A stretch of 64,000 bases of DNA from Bacteroidales bacterium (lineage in GTDB: Bacteria; Bacteroidota; Bacteroidia; Bacteroidales; UBA932): the NCBI GenBank assembly GCA_016287875.1, contig JAEEXQ010000004.1, positions 18,187 through 82,186 on the forward strand, read 5' to 3'. A program made the position numbers and the translations under genes. Shown piece by piece: positions 1 to 9,284 of this stretch (the stretch's first letter is position 1; every line of letters starts with the position of its first letter). The notes below the pieces were generated by a model. The model worked only from the letters and a program-made list of their open reading frames with translations, made no database searches and was not told the origin of the DNA.

Positions 1-731
1 ACTCCCTTCAAGCTTTCGTACAGATCCAGGCCCTCCGCCTCGGAACTGCTGCGCTTCCCGTCGCCGGTGGCGGAATGGACGGACACTATCACTACATCCG
101 GCTTAAACTTAGCAGTATAGCGGTCAACATCCTCCTGCACCAGGGGGATGAGGTCGAGAAAATGCATACCTTCGTATATCTTGGCGTCCACCCAGGTATC
201 GTTCCGGGGATTGGTATATCCCAGCACCAGCACCTTGAGCCCGGCCCTGCGGAATGTCTTGCAGACCTGGAAATAAGGCTTCCCATCCTTGTCGCGCATC
301 GCATTTCCTGCGAGGAAAGGTATGCCGTGGGAACGCAATTCCTTCCGCACCCTGTCATATACCGGATGACCGGTCTCTATATCGTGGTTGCCGACAGTGA
401 TGGCATCGTATCCCATATAGGAAACTATGCGGGAGAAAAGATGCTCGCTCTTGGTATCGACATAGTTGTAATAGTAGGAGGCGTTGTCCCCCTGGAGACA
501 GTCGCCGGCATCGACAAGCAGCACGTTTTCCTTGCCGTCGGCAGTGCGTATGCTGTCCACGTAGCTGTTGACAGCCATGAGGCTGAGTTTGGTCCTGCCA
601 CCTACATAGGTAGAGTCGAACCAGCATCCGTGGACGTCGTTGGTAGTCAGAAGATGAAGGGTATGGATGCCGTCCTTAGGGCCGCAGGCTGCAAGGAGAA
701 GCATCAAAGGGAAGAAAAAGAGCTTTCTCAT
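1..731 (-). CDS. 5'-nucleotidase / metallophosphatase lipoprotein (UshA-like), 3' part outside window
   Basis: Reverse-strand reading from 731: MRKLFFFPLMLLLAACGPKDGIHTLHLLTTNDVHGCWFDS...VLLVDAGDCLQGDN; lipobox LAAC, TNDVHG and DAGDxxQG metallophosphatase motifs. Not in ORF track because it runs off the edge. Confidence 0.85.
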   Translation of the reverse strand, partial: MRKLFFFPLMLLLAACGPKDGIHTLHLLTTNDVHGCWFDSTYVGGRTKLSLMAVNSYVDSIRTADGKENVLLVDAGDCLQGDNASYYYNYVDTKSEHLFSRIVSYMGYDAITVGNHDIETGHPVYDRVRKELRSHGIPFLAGNAMRDKDGKPYFQVCKTFRRAGLKVLVLGYTNPRNDTWVDAKIYEGMHFLDLIPLVQEDVDRYTAKFKPDVVIVSVHSATGDGKRSSSEAEGLDLYESLKG

Positions 732-782
732 ATCAGTGTGATTGCAGGACAAATATAAAAAAAGAGTGTTACTTTTGCAATT

Positions 783-1559
783 ATGACAAAGACGGCGACA
801 AAGATAGAGATCATCAAGTTCCCGATCAAGATTTCACGCTCCGACAAAGTGATGATACTGGGGAGCTGTTTTGCCAAGGAGATCGGCGCCCATATGGCAG
901 AGGATGGCTATGACGTGGTTACCAATCCCTTCGGGACCCTGTATAATCCCATATCCATAGCCAATTCCATAGCCAGGATGGACCATTGCGTCCTGTTCAG
1001 GCCGGAGGAATGCGTGGAGATGGGCGCGGGAGCCGGAAAGATCTGTTCCTGGTGGCATCATACCTCCTTTGCAAGGACAGACGCAGCCGACTTCCTTTCC
1101 AACGCAAACAGGGCCCTGGAAGAAGCATCGGCCTTCTGGAAGGGATGCAACAAAGTCATCATCACCCTTGGCACCGCAATGGTATGGAAACTCGTATCCA
1201 GCGGTGAAGTGGTTTCCAACTGCCTGAAACGGCCTTCCAGAGAGTTTTCGCACGAAATGCTTTCGGTAGGGCAGGTCAGTTCCGTACTCCGCAGGATAGT
1301 GGATTCCCATCCCGAAAAAGAATTCATCTTCACCATTTCCCCCATACGGCATATGGGAGAAGGCGCGCATCTCAATACCCTCAGCAAGGCCACCCTCCAT
1401 CTTGGCCTGCCTTCCGGAGAGCGGGCAGCGTACTTTCCTGCTTACGAAATACTGCTGGACGAACTCCGGGATTACCGATGGTTCGCCGCCGACCTGGTCC
1501 ATCCTTCGGAGGAAGCGGTCGGACAGATATGGGAGAGATTCAAAAGCGCCATTTCCTGA
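783..1559 (+). CDS. GSCFA domain-containing protein
   Basis: Motif ILGSCFAKEIGAHM...NPFGTLYNPISIA, the signature of the GSCFA family. Confidence 0.9.
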   Translation: MTKTATKIEIIKFPIKISRSDKVMILGSCFAKEIGAHMAEDGYDVVTNPFGTLYNPISIANSIARMDHCVLFRPEECVEMGAGAGKICSWWHHTSFARTDAADFLSNANRALEEASAFWKGCNKVIITLGTAMVWKLVSSGEVVSNCLKRPSREFSHEMLSVGQVSSVLRRIVDSHPEKEFIFTISPIRHMGEGAHLNTLSKATLHLGLPSGERAAYFPAYEILLDELRDYRWFAADLVHPSEEAVGQIWERFKSAIS

Positions 1560-1566
1560 AAAGACA

Positions 1567-1590
1567 GAACCCGACCTCACGGCCGGGTTC
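1567..1590. terminator. Hairpin GAACCCG-N10-CGGGTTC between convergent genes
   Basis: 7-bp perfect inverted repeat between the stop codons of GSCFA (+) and GntR (-). Confidence 0.6.
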
Positions 1591-1635
1591 CTTCCTTGGT
1601 ATAGTGTAGTTCTGAATAGTTTTATTGTTTTGGCG

Positions 1636-1983
1636 TTAGAATAATGCCTTTATTATCTCTTCTTTCGTTATATCCAAAAGCCGTGCCTTTTCTGCAAATT
1701 TCGGCAATTCTTCTTTCAAAAATTTTTCTTTTGCCTCTTTACGTATGTTGGCAGCGGCATTTTCCGCAACAAAAAAACCTATTCCACGCTTGTTGTAGAT
1801 AACTCCGTCATCGGTGAGAGTATCGTACGTACGCGCTACGGTATTGGGATTAACACCTATCTGGGCACCGTACTCCCGCACTGAAGGGATTCTGTCCTCC
1901 GCCTTCAGTTCACCTTGAAGAATGCGGTTGCATATTGCATCTGCAATCTGAAGGTATATAGGTTTGTTACTGTCGAAATCCAT
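1636..1983 (-). CDS. GntR family transcriptional regulator (YtrA-like, short)
   Basis: KPIYLQIADAICNRILQGELKAEDRIPSVREYGAQIGVNPNTVARTYDTLTDDGVIYNKRGIGFFVA: GntR winged HTH. Confidence 0.9.
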   Translation of the reverse strand: MDFDSNKPIYLQIADAICNRILQGELKAEDRIPSVREYGAQIGVNPNTVARTYDTLTDDGVIYNKRGIGFFVAENAAANIRKEAKEKFLKEELPKFAEKARLLDITKEEIIKALF

Positions 1984-1986
1984 AAT

Positions 1987-2778
1987 TTAGTGCTTTATGG
2001 TCTTTATCCTATAGTACAATCCGCCGAAGAATGCCAGGAATTCGACGAAATACATCACTATGGAACTGGTATTCAAAGTCCTTATCACGCTATCATCGGT
2101 GATAGTCTCGCTAGTCAAGGAAGGGTTTCCGCCTATGATCCCTATGGCAATCGAGAATATGAATCCTATCGCCATGAGGGAAAGGAAAGTGTAAACCACC
2201 TTGTTCTTGCGGAAGATCACGGCACCCAGGGCAAAGCATAGCGCATTGGCGCTCCAGTTCAGATAGGAAACCACAGGAGAGTTGAACACGAAATCCACGT
2301 TTTCGGTGTTCAGATGCGAAAGGATGCTGTCCAGGCCATTGAACAAAGTCGTCAGCCCCATTCCGTGATAATTTGGAATCAGACTCATTACTGCATCACA
2401 AGCAACAATGGAACCGAACCAAAGAGCAGGAGCAGCTATGCAGAGCACGACAAGCATGGAAAGGAACTTCTCGAAGGCCGAAGCCGGGATAAGAACCCAA
2501 TCGCTACCTGCTTTCTTGCTTGTCAGGAACCCATATACCCTCACAGGGAAGGCGATGGTGACTATAACGAAGGACACGATGTAGGCCGCAACGATTCCAA
2601 AAACGCTGAATTGACCAAGATGCCCCCTGAATACAAGGCAGATTATCTGGTAGATAAGGTAGAACCACAAGGGTAGAAGAGCGGTGATTATGACGCTCAA
2701 GCCAGCCTTGCGCCAGGATGTCAGCAGATCATATGAAAGATACTTGCCGAAGCGGTTTAAATCGAAAGTCTTATTCAT
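1987..2778 (-). CDS. ABC transporter permease-like membrane protein
   Basis: Multiple hydrophobic helices; located between ABC ATPase and GntR gene, same strand. Confidence 0.65.
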   Translation of the reverse strand: MNKTFDLNRFGKYLSYDLLTSWRKAGLSVIITALLPLWFYLIYQIICLVFRGHLGQFSVFGIVAAYIVSFVIVTIAFPVRVYGFLTSKKAGSDWVLIPASAFEKFLSMLVVLCIAAPALWFGSIVACDAVMSLIPNYHGMGLTTLFNGLDSILSHLNTENVDFVFNSPVVSYLNWSANALCFALGAVIFRKNKVVYTFLSLMAIGFIFSIAIGIIGGNPSLTSETITDDSVIRTLNTSSIVMYFVEFLAFFGGLYYRIKTIKH

Positions 2779-3601
2779 GGCTGAAAATTCCTTTAATTAA
2801 ATCTTTGTGTTTGTGCACGGTATTGAAGAGAGCTTCTACATTGATCTTGCTCTCCACGCCGGTGGTGTTGGGATAAACCTGGATGAATCCGCCAGGTACC
2901 TGCTCGGAATAGAGGCTTTCGGGATTCAGCACGGTACCGTAATCGAAGAAGAGTTTGGAAGTAATCTCCTCGACCGAGGCATTCAAGAGCACATCCCTGT
3001 TGTCAAGGATTATGATAGGATCGATGAGGTTCTCGAGATCCTTTACCTGATGAGTGGAAATGACGATGGTCGAGTCCTCGCGGGTGAAGCTCATTATGGC
3101 CTTGCGGAACTGTGCCTTGGAGGGAATGTCAAGACCGTTGGTGGGTTCGTCGAGATACAGATATTTGGTCCTGCAGGCCAGTGCGAAGGAAATCCAAGTC
3201 TTCTTAAGCTGGCCAGCGGACATCTGATTCATCTTCTGTTCGGTGTCCATCTCGAAAATCTTCATCACTTCCTTGAAGATATCGATGGAGAACTCAGGCC
3301 AGAACACTCCTCTGTCGTGTGCGAAGGTCCCTGCCTTAGCCTCGATGGCTGCCACCTCGTCGGGAAGATAGAATTGAGATGAAAGAAAAGCGGGTTCGCG
3401 GTCGAAAGGATCGTGACCATCGACGTCGATGGCTCCGGACTGAACCTGCTTAAGGCCACAGAGCAGAGTAAGCAGAGTGGTCTTGCCCACGCCGTTCTCA
3501 CCCAGCAGCCCGTAGATTTTTCCCTCTTCCAAATTAAGGGAAATATGCTCCAGACAGGGTTTGACCCCATAACTGTAATTGATGTTACCTATTCTTATCA
3601 T
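2771..3601 (-). CDS. ABC transporter ATP-binding protein
   Basis: Walker A GENGVGKTTLL, signature region MSAGQLKK, Walker B YLYLDEPTNGLD. Confidence 0.92.
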   Translation of the reverse strand: MIRIGNINYSYGVKPCLEHISLNLEEGKIYGLLGENGVGKTTLLTLLCGLKQVQSGAIDVDGHDPFDREPAFLSSQFYLPDEVAAIEAKAGTFAHDRGVFWPEFSIDIFKEVMKIFEMDTEQKMNQMSAGQLKKTWISFALACRTKYLYLDEPTNGLDIPSKAQFRKAIMSFTREDSTIVISTHQVKDLENLIDPIIILDNRDVLLNASVEEITSKLFFDYGTVLNPESLYSEQVPGGFIQVYPNTTGVESKINVEALFNTVHKHKDLIKGIFSHE

Positions 3602-3657
3602 AGTGTATTAGTTTAATAGTACACTGCAAAGATAGATATAAAAATCATACTTGCAAA
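3602..3657 (-). promoter_or_regulatory. Bacteroidetes-type promoter (TTTG-N19-TATCTTTG) plus palindromic operator AGTGTA-N12-TACACT
   Basis: Minus strand TTTG (3657-3654), 19 nt, TATCTTTG (3634-3627); inverted repeat at 3602-3625 directly upstream of ATG at 3601. Confidence 0.7.
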
Positions 3658-3710
3658 TTTTTTTTGAAAATTTTTGTTTAATTTGTAGAAGAAAGCTAAA
3701 ACTACTGACA

Positions 3711-4868
3711 ATGAGAAGGATTCATCTCGGACTACTCCCCCGCGTGCTTATCGCTATCGTACTTGGCGTGGTGCTTGGTTTATTCGTTCCGGACTGGTTC
3801 ACGCGCATTTTTCTGAGCTTCAACGGCATCTTCTCCCAGCTGCTGGGATTTATGATACCGCTGATTATAGTGGGGCTTGTGACTGCTGCCATAGGCGACC
3901 TGGGCAATGGTGCCGGGAAGATGCTGCTGGTGACCGTGCTTATAGCATATCTCGACACCGTGATAGTGGCCCTGGGCGGATTCGGAGTCAGCAATGCATT
4001 CTTCCCTACCATAGTATCAAAGGTCGGCAGCGCCGCGGACCTTGCGGAAACAGCAAGCCTTAGCCCCTACTTCAGCATATCCATCCCTCCGATGTTTGAC
4101 GTTATGACTGCCCTGGTCTTTGCCTTCATTATGGGGCTGTGCATAGCTAATTCGGAGATGCCGCTGCTCAAATCCTTCTTCGGCGAATTCAAGTCTTTCA
4201 TCGCCCGGGTAATAGAGAAACTCATAATTCCGCTTCTTCCTATATATATATTCGGCATATTCCTGGAGATGACGGCAACCGGGAAAGTCTTCAGCGTGCT
4301 GAAGGTCTTCACCCTCATAATCGTAGTCATCTTCGCCCTCCATATAATAGTACTGCTCTACGAATTCGCGGTAGCCGGTCTCTTCACAGGGCGTAACCCT
4401 TTCAAACTGCTCGGGAAAATGCTGCCGGCCTATTTCACGGCCCTTGGCACCTCTAGCTCTGCCGCCACCATCCCCGTGACGCTCAGACAATGCGTGGAGA
4501 ATGGCGTGAAGGAGGATGTGGCAGGCTTCACCGTGCCGCTGTGCGCCACAATCCATATGCCCGGCAGCGCGATGAAGATCACCTGCTGCGCCGTAGCCGT
4601 GTGCCTGATGTCCGGAATGCCTTTGGAATTCGGCACCTTCCTGGAATTCGTACTGATGCTTGGCATAATGATGGTCGCCGCCCCCGGAGTGCCCGGAGGT
4701 GCCATTATGGCCGCCCTGGCGCCACTCAGCTCCATTCTGGGTTTCGATGCCGAGCAGCAGGCACTTATGATCGCATTGTACATCGCCATGGACAGCTTCG
4801 GCACCGCCTGCAACGTCACCGGCGACGGCGCCATCGCCCTGATCATCCAACGCCTCTTCAAAAAATAA
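3711..4868 (+). CDS. Dicarboxylate/amino acid:cation symporter (DAACS family)
   Basis: MRRIHLGLLPRVLIAIVLGVVLGLFVPDWF...LGTSSSAATIPVTLRQC...MDSFGTACNVTGDGAIA; ORF track start 3651, start at 3711 preferred. Confidence 0.88.
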   Translation: MRRIHLGLLPRVLIAIVLGVVLGLFVPDWFTRIFLSFNGIFSQLLGFMIPLIIVGLVTAAIGDLGNGAGKMLLVTVLIAYLDTVIVALGGFGVSNAFFPTIVSKVGSAADLAETASLSPYFSISIPPMFDVMTALVFAFIMGLCIANSEMPLLKSFFGEFKSFIARVIEKLIIPLLPIYIFGIFLEMTATGKVFSVLKVFTLIIVVIFALHIIVLLYEFAVAGLFTGRNPFKLLGKMLPAYFTALGTSSSAATIPVTLRQCVENGVKEDVAGFTVPLCATIHMPGSAMKITCCAVAVCLMSGMPLEFGTFLEFVLMLGIMMVAAPGVPGGAIMAALAPLSSILGFDAEQQALMIALYIAMDSFGTACNVTGDGAIALIIQRLFKK

Positions 4869-4973
4869 CGCACGCCCTTTGCGCCGTGCGATGCTGGAGT
4901 GCGCCGTGGCATGGAACGGTATGGACGATGCTGTGGTACGCCGCGGCGTGCGAGAGCCCAGCGGACGGGGAAT

Positions 4974-5012
4974 GCAGGTACCGGGCCCCTTTTTCTTGGG
5001 GCCCGGACCTGC
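4974..5012. other. Strong GC-rich hairpin GCAGGTaCCGGGCCCC / GGGGCCCGGACCTGC with T-rich loop
   Basis: 15 of 16 arm positions paired, single bulge, 8-nt loop TTTTTCTT. Confidence 0.7.
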
Positions 5013-5024
5013 CCTTTCCCCGGC

Positions 5025-5073
5025 GCGGATAGAAAGCCGCGGCGAAAACGAAGCGGATAGAAAGCCGCGGCGA
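5025..5073. repeat. Direct repeat of GCGGATAGAAAGCCGCGGCGA (two copies, period 28)
   Basis: Identical 21-mers at 5025-5045 and 5053-5073. Confidence 0.85.
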
Positions 5074-5077
5074 GGAC

Positions 5078-5105
5078 AAAAAAAGCCGGCCCGGAAGGGT
5101 CGGCT
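5078..5105 (-). terminator. Intrinsic terminator of yebC operon
   Basis: AGCCGGCCC/GGGTCGGCT stem at 5084-5105 followed on minus strand by a T7 run (5084-5078). Confidence 0.75.
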
Positions 5106-5128
5106 AGGAATCAAAGGCGGGCCGGGAT

Positions 5129-5881
5129 CTACTCCTCGGCAGGCTTCATAGTAGTATAGACGTTGGTAACGTCCTCATCATCCTCCAGCAAGCCAATAAG
5201 CTTCTCGAGAGTAGAACGCTGCTCGGCAGTAACCTCCTTGAGCTCCACGTTAGGGATCTGCTCGAAACCACCGGAAATCAGCTCATAGCCATTCTCCTCG
5301 ATGTACTTCTGGATAGCACCATAAGAAGCATAATCACCGTAGATGACGACCTCCTTGCTTTCGTTGTCGTCCTTGTCGACCACGGTCTCCTCGAAAACCT
5401 CCTCGGCACCGTAGTCGATGAGCTCGAGCTCGAGTTCCTCGATATCCAGGCCTTCGCTTTCCTTGATGCGGAAGACGCACTTATGGTCGAACATAAAGGC
5501 AACGCTGCCGCTGGTACCGAGCGAACCTCCGCACTTGTTGAAATAGCTGCGGACGTTTGCGACAGTACGGGTATTGTTGTCGGTTGCGGTTTCAACAAGG
5601 TATGCAATGCCATAAGGGCCGTAGCCTTCGTAGATAACCTCCTTGAAGTCACCCTGCTTGCTCTCGGTAGCCTTCTTGATGGCACGCTCGATATTCTCCT
5701 TAGGCATCTGCTCGCTGCGGGCCTCCGCCATAAGGGCGCGGAGACGAGGGTTGCCGGTCACATCGGGGCCGCCCTGCTTTACGGCGATGGTAATTTCCTT
5801 TCCAAGTTTGGTGAAGGTGCGGGCCATATGACCCCATCTCTTCATCTTCCTTTCCTTACGGAATTCGAATGCGCGTCCCAT
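5129..5881 (-). CDS. YebC/PmpR family DNA-binding regulatory protein
   Basis: MGRAFEFRKERKMKRWGHMARTFTKLGKEITIAVKQGGPDVTGNPRLR...MPKENIERAIKKA. Confidence 0.95.
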   Translation of the reverse strand: MGRAFEFRKERKMKRWGHMARTFTKLGKEITIAVKQGGPDVTGNPRLRALMAEARSEQMPKENIERAIKKATESKQGDFKEVIYEGYGPYGIAYLVETATDNNTRTVANVRSYFNKCGGSLGTSGSVAFMFDHKCVFRIKESEGLDIEELELELIDYGAEEVFEETVVDKDDNESKEVVIYGDYASYGAIQKYIEENGYELISGGFEQIPNVELKEVTAEQRSTLEKLIGLLEDDEDVTNVYTTMKPAEE

Positions 5882-5884
5882 CGT

Positions 5885-6595
5885 CTACTCCTCCACTGCT
5901 GCAATGTAACGATCGATATCGAAAGCCTCGATGCTCTGAGGATATTTGTCCTTGATAGTCTTATAGCACTCGAGGGCGGCAGCCTTGTCGCCGAGCTGCT
6001 CGAGGGCGAGACCTTCCTTCACGAGATAGGAAGCAGCAAAAGCATTGTCAGCCTTGGCAACAGCCTTCTTGAAAGCAGAAACAGCGTTCTTGTAATCCTC
6101 GAGACCCACATAGGCGTCACCTTCGCAAGCGAGGGCACGGGCTGCGAGGATGGGCTCTTTGCCGTTGTATTTCTTGAGATAGCTGATGGCGCTCTCGAAG
6201 TTGCCGAGCTGGAGCTCGCAGATACCGGCGTACATATAGACAGCCTTGCCGGCCTTGGAGCCATAGGTGTCGATGATCTCGGCGAAACCGAGGACGTTGC
6301 CGTCGCCGTTGAGAGCAATCTCGTATTCACCCTTCTGGAAGTTAGCTTCGGCGGGGAATGCCTGCTCCTGTGCTTCTGCGCACTTGGGCTGGTAGATAAA
6401 CCTCTGATAGCCGAGGATGGCGAGCCATACTACGACGACCGCTGTGAGTGCTCCCCAGATTGTCTTCTTGTAATTCTCGTAAAACTGTTCGAACTTGGAG
6501 ACGCTGTTTTCTACCTGCTCCTGACGAACTTCTTCTTTGCTTTTGCTCTTAGTAGCCATATTGATTTTCGTTTGTATATTCTGAATAGCCTGCAA
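5885..6595 (-). CDS. Tetratricopeptide repeat protein with N-terminal TM helix
   Basis: TIWGALTAVVVVWLAILGYQRF helix then TPR-like repeats; start may be 6559. Confidence 0.75.
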   Translation of the reverse strand: MQAIQNIQTKINMATKSKSKEEVRQEQVENSVSKFEQFYENYKKTIWGALTAVVVVWLAILGYQRFIYQPKCAEAQEQAFPAEANFQKGEYEIALNGDGNVLGFAEIIDTYGSKAGKAVYMYAGICELQLGNFESAISYLKKYNGKEPILAARALACEGDAYVGLEDYKNAVSAFKKAVAKADNAFAASYLVKEGLALEQLGDKAAALECYKTIKDKYPQSIEAFDIDRYIAAVEE

Positions 6596-6629
6596 AATTA
6601 CAAAAATTAGTATTTATTTCCAACAGCAT

Positions 6630-6732
6630 TTGCTACAGGGATAGTCCCGATTCCGAACGACCTGCCACCCCCGGCTAGGGGGCGGGGCCCTTTAGGGAGG
6701 GGGTCGGAGGAACGGAACTATCCCTGTAGCAA
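6630..6732. repeat. Intergenic palindromic element with 16-bp perfect terminal inverted repeats
   Basis: TTGCTACAGGGATAGT (6630-6645) and ACTATCCCTGTAGCAA (6717-6732) are exact reverse complements around a GC-rich self-complementary core. Confidence 0.85.
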
Positions 6733-6742
6733 GGTGTGGGGA

Positions 6743-8239
6743 TTAATTCTGATGTGCAGGCCGCAGGAGATCCAGGACGGTTTTCACGGGATTGAAAGTC
6801 TGCAGCGGCACCTCGACGAAAAGAGTATTCCAATCACTCATGGAGCCATTCCACAGCCCGGGCAGTTCCAGCGCACGCAACTCCCTGCCCTGGAAGCTCT
6901 TGGAGGAGATGAATCCGGCATCCTGGTCCACATACTCCAGCAGGTCGAACTTCTCCCCGCAGTAGTTCCGCAGGCAGCATACAAGGTCCACCGGATTGAA
7001 GTGGGTGGCAGAATTGAGGGCAGCGACCGCTGACGCATCTTCCTTATTTATCTGGACGCTTTCCAGAATCTGTAGGGAGGTGCTTCCGTCCTTTCCGCGG
7101 ATTATGAAAGGGCCGCCTCCCGGTTCACCCTGATTCCTGACCATACCGCAGACGCGCACAGGCCTGTCCAGCTTGGCGCGCAGGGCTAGAGCGCGCTCCT
7201 TGCAGCTGCGGGCCTGGGGAATCTCTATGCACAATTCCTCCCTAAGGAAATCCTCTATCTCATTGCATAGCTGCTGGGCCTCATCATTGGCATAGGGGTC
7301 AATCGACAAGGAATTGTATCCGGGAAGATATGGATAAGCATCCGTCGGCTGAGCGGCGGCGAACTGATCGAGAGCGAAAAGATAGCCGAAGATGCGGTCG
7401 CGGAGCTGCAGGGCGCATCCCATGAGCACCTTTTTGTAGCGCGCGGTGGTATCCAGCAAACGCTCCACCGCAACATTATCTATGTTCTTGATGGACACCA
7501 GTTCCTCCTCCACTTCATTCAGATTGTAGATGAGGGCCCCGTGGCCGGCAGGACGGCGCAGGACGGAACCGTCGTCACAGAGGAAGGGCTCGTTGTCCGG
7601 AGTGACCGCTATGGTGTCGGTATCAGGAGACTGGAAGGTGAAACGGATATCATACTTCACCCCATAGCGTTTTTCATAGACGGGCCTGACTTCGGAAAGG
7701 GCCTCCTCGAAGATCTTCCTGTGTTCGGGAGAGATGGTAACTACGAGATTGACGCTCCCGTCGGCATTGCGCATATACTTCTGACCTTCGACCAGATGCT
7801 CTGCAAGGGCGGTGCGCACTTCGTCGGCATAACGGTGGAACTTCAGCACGCCCTTAGGCTTGCTTCCGTATCCCAGCCCGGGCTCCTTCAGCAACTTGGC
7901 GGCCACCGACTTGCAATCCTCGTCGGAATCCGCCGAAGGCTTGCCGAAAAGGGCCTCGTCATAGAAAGCGAAACGGGATATTTCCGCGGTGAGTTTCCTG
8001 GTGGCATCATTGGGAGAATCAAGGCCGGCAAAAATGTCCTTGAACATACGCGAGGCCGCGCCCGAAGCAGGCACGAACTTGACCTTGCCCGCTACATCCG
8101 CTTCGTCGGCATAGCGTATTGCCTCGTCCTGTTGCTCGTCGTCCAGCACCTTAATCCCCTTTTCCGGGGTGGCGGGAGCGACTATCTTCATCCAGGGGAA
8201 ACCCTCCCGGAAGTATTTCATCTGCTGATCTATGGTCAT
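6743..8239 (-). CDS. DUF4301 family protein
   Basis: KFVPASGAASRMFKDIFAG...PKGVLKFHRY...RPAGHGALIYNLNE...CGMVRNQGEPGGGPFI. Confidence 0.85.
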   Translation of the reverse strand: MTIDQQMKYFREGFPWMKIVAPATPEKGIKVLDDEQQDEAIRYADEADVAGKVKFVPASGAASRMFKDIFAGLDSPNDATRKLTAEISRFAFYDEALFGKPSADSDEDCKSVAAKLLKEPGLGYGSKPKGVLKFHRYADEVRTALAEHLVEGQKYMRNADGSVNLVVTISPEHRKIFEEALSEVRPVYEKRYGVKYDIRFTFQSPDTDTIAVTPDNEPFLCDDGSVLRRPAGHGALIYNLNEVEEELVSIKNIDNVAVERLLDTTARYKKVLMGCALQLRDRIFGYLFALDQFAAAQPTDAYPYLPGYNSLSIDPYANDEAQQLCNEIEDFLREELCIEIPQARSCKERALALRAKLDRPVRVCGMVRNQGEPGGGPFIIRGKDGSTSLQILESVQINKEDASAVAALNSATHFNPVDLVCCLRNYCGEKFDLLEYVDQDAGFISSKSFQGRELRALELPGLWNGSMSDWNTLFVEVPLQTFNPVKTVLDLLRPAHQN

Positions 8240-8252
8240 ATAGTACGGTTAT

Positions 8253-9284
8253 TTATATGTAGAATTCTCTGCGGTAGCGATAGTTGGCCCGGAGCTCCTC
8301 GAACCTGTCAGGATTCACGCGGAACATGAAATCGTCGGTGAATACAGGATAATTGTACTGGAAGACCGAGGCGATCTGCCCCTGCTCCAGACCGGTCAGA
8401 TGCAGTTTCACTGCCTCCAGTTCGGCTATTTCGGTAACAGGGAAGAACTCGTACAAGGGCTCTATCATAAAATAGCGGGCAACGGCCCTCACGGCGGCGG
8501 CGGTTGCGCGCTGCTTGCCTTGATGGGAATAACCCGCAATATGGGGGGTGGCGATCGTAGCCGCGGCAATCAGCGCGGGATTCACGTTCGGCTCGTTATT
8601 CCAGGTATCTATGATGACAGGGCCGAGCCTGGGCACAGCGCGCAAGAGGGCGTCATCATCCATAATCTCCCCACGGGCCGTATTGATGAAGAAGGCGCCG
8701 TATTTCATCTTGGAGAAGAACTCGTCGTTGGCCATGCGCTGGGTTTCGTTGGTAAGAGGCACGCTCATCGAAACTATGTCGGAATTGGCAAGCAGATAAT
8801 CCAGGCTGACGAACTGAGCGTCTCCCTCCTCCAGGGCCCTAGGAGGATCGCAGAGCAGCACCTTCAGCCCGAGATGGCGGGCCATTCCCTCGATACGGGA
8901 GCCCACGTGCCCGGCGCCCACGATTCCCATAGTAGCACGGCCGAGAGGGATGCGCTCGCGGCTGGCTGCACCGTAGAGGGCGGAGAAGACATAGTTCATT
9001 ACCCCGCCGGAATTGCACCCGGGGGCATTCTGGAAATAGATTCCGTTCTTGATGCAGAAGGGGATGTCGATATGGTCGGTACCTATGGCTGCGGTAGATA
9101 TCAGCTTGACCGGGGTTCCGCCCAGCAGGGCCTCGTTGCAACGGGTACGGGTACGGATGACCAGGGCGTCGGCATCGAGGAGATCCTCCCTGCTGATGGC
9201 TGTTCCGTCCATATAGACGGTCTCTGCATAAGGCTCGAACACTCCCCTGATGAAGGGTATGGCTTGATCTATGACGAATTTCAT
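8253..9284 (-). CDS. pdxB: 4-phosphoerythronate dehydrogenase
   Basis: VIRTRTRCNEALLGGTPVKLISTAAIGTDHIDIPFC...GIVGAGHVGSRIEGMARHLGLKVLLCDPPR; D-2-hydroxyacid dehydrogenase with PdxB-type C-terminus. Confidence 0.88.
   Translation of the reverse strand: MKFVIDQAIPFIRGVFEPYAETVYMDGTAISREDLLDADALVIRTRTRCNEALLGGTPVKLISTAAIGTDHIDIPFCIKNGIYFQNAPGCNSGGVMNYVFSALYGAASRERIPLGRATMGIVGAGHVGSRIEGMARHLGLKVLLCDPPRALEEGDAQFVSLDYLLANSDIVSMSVPLTNETQRMANDEFFSKMKYGAFFINTARGEIMDDDALLRAVPRLGPVIIDTWNNEPNVNPALIAAATIATPHIAGYSHQGKQRATAAAVRAVARYFMIEPLYEFFPVTEIAELEAVKLHLTGLEQGQIASVFQYNYPVFTDDFMFRVNPDRFEELRANYRYRREFYI

Noticed and set aside
4879-5151. Small + ORF between symporter and yebC
   Set aside because: Basic low-complexity translation across hairpins and tandem repeat; no coding support.
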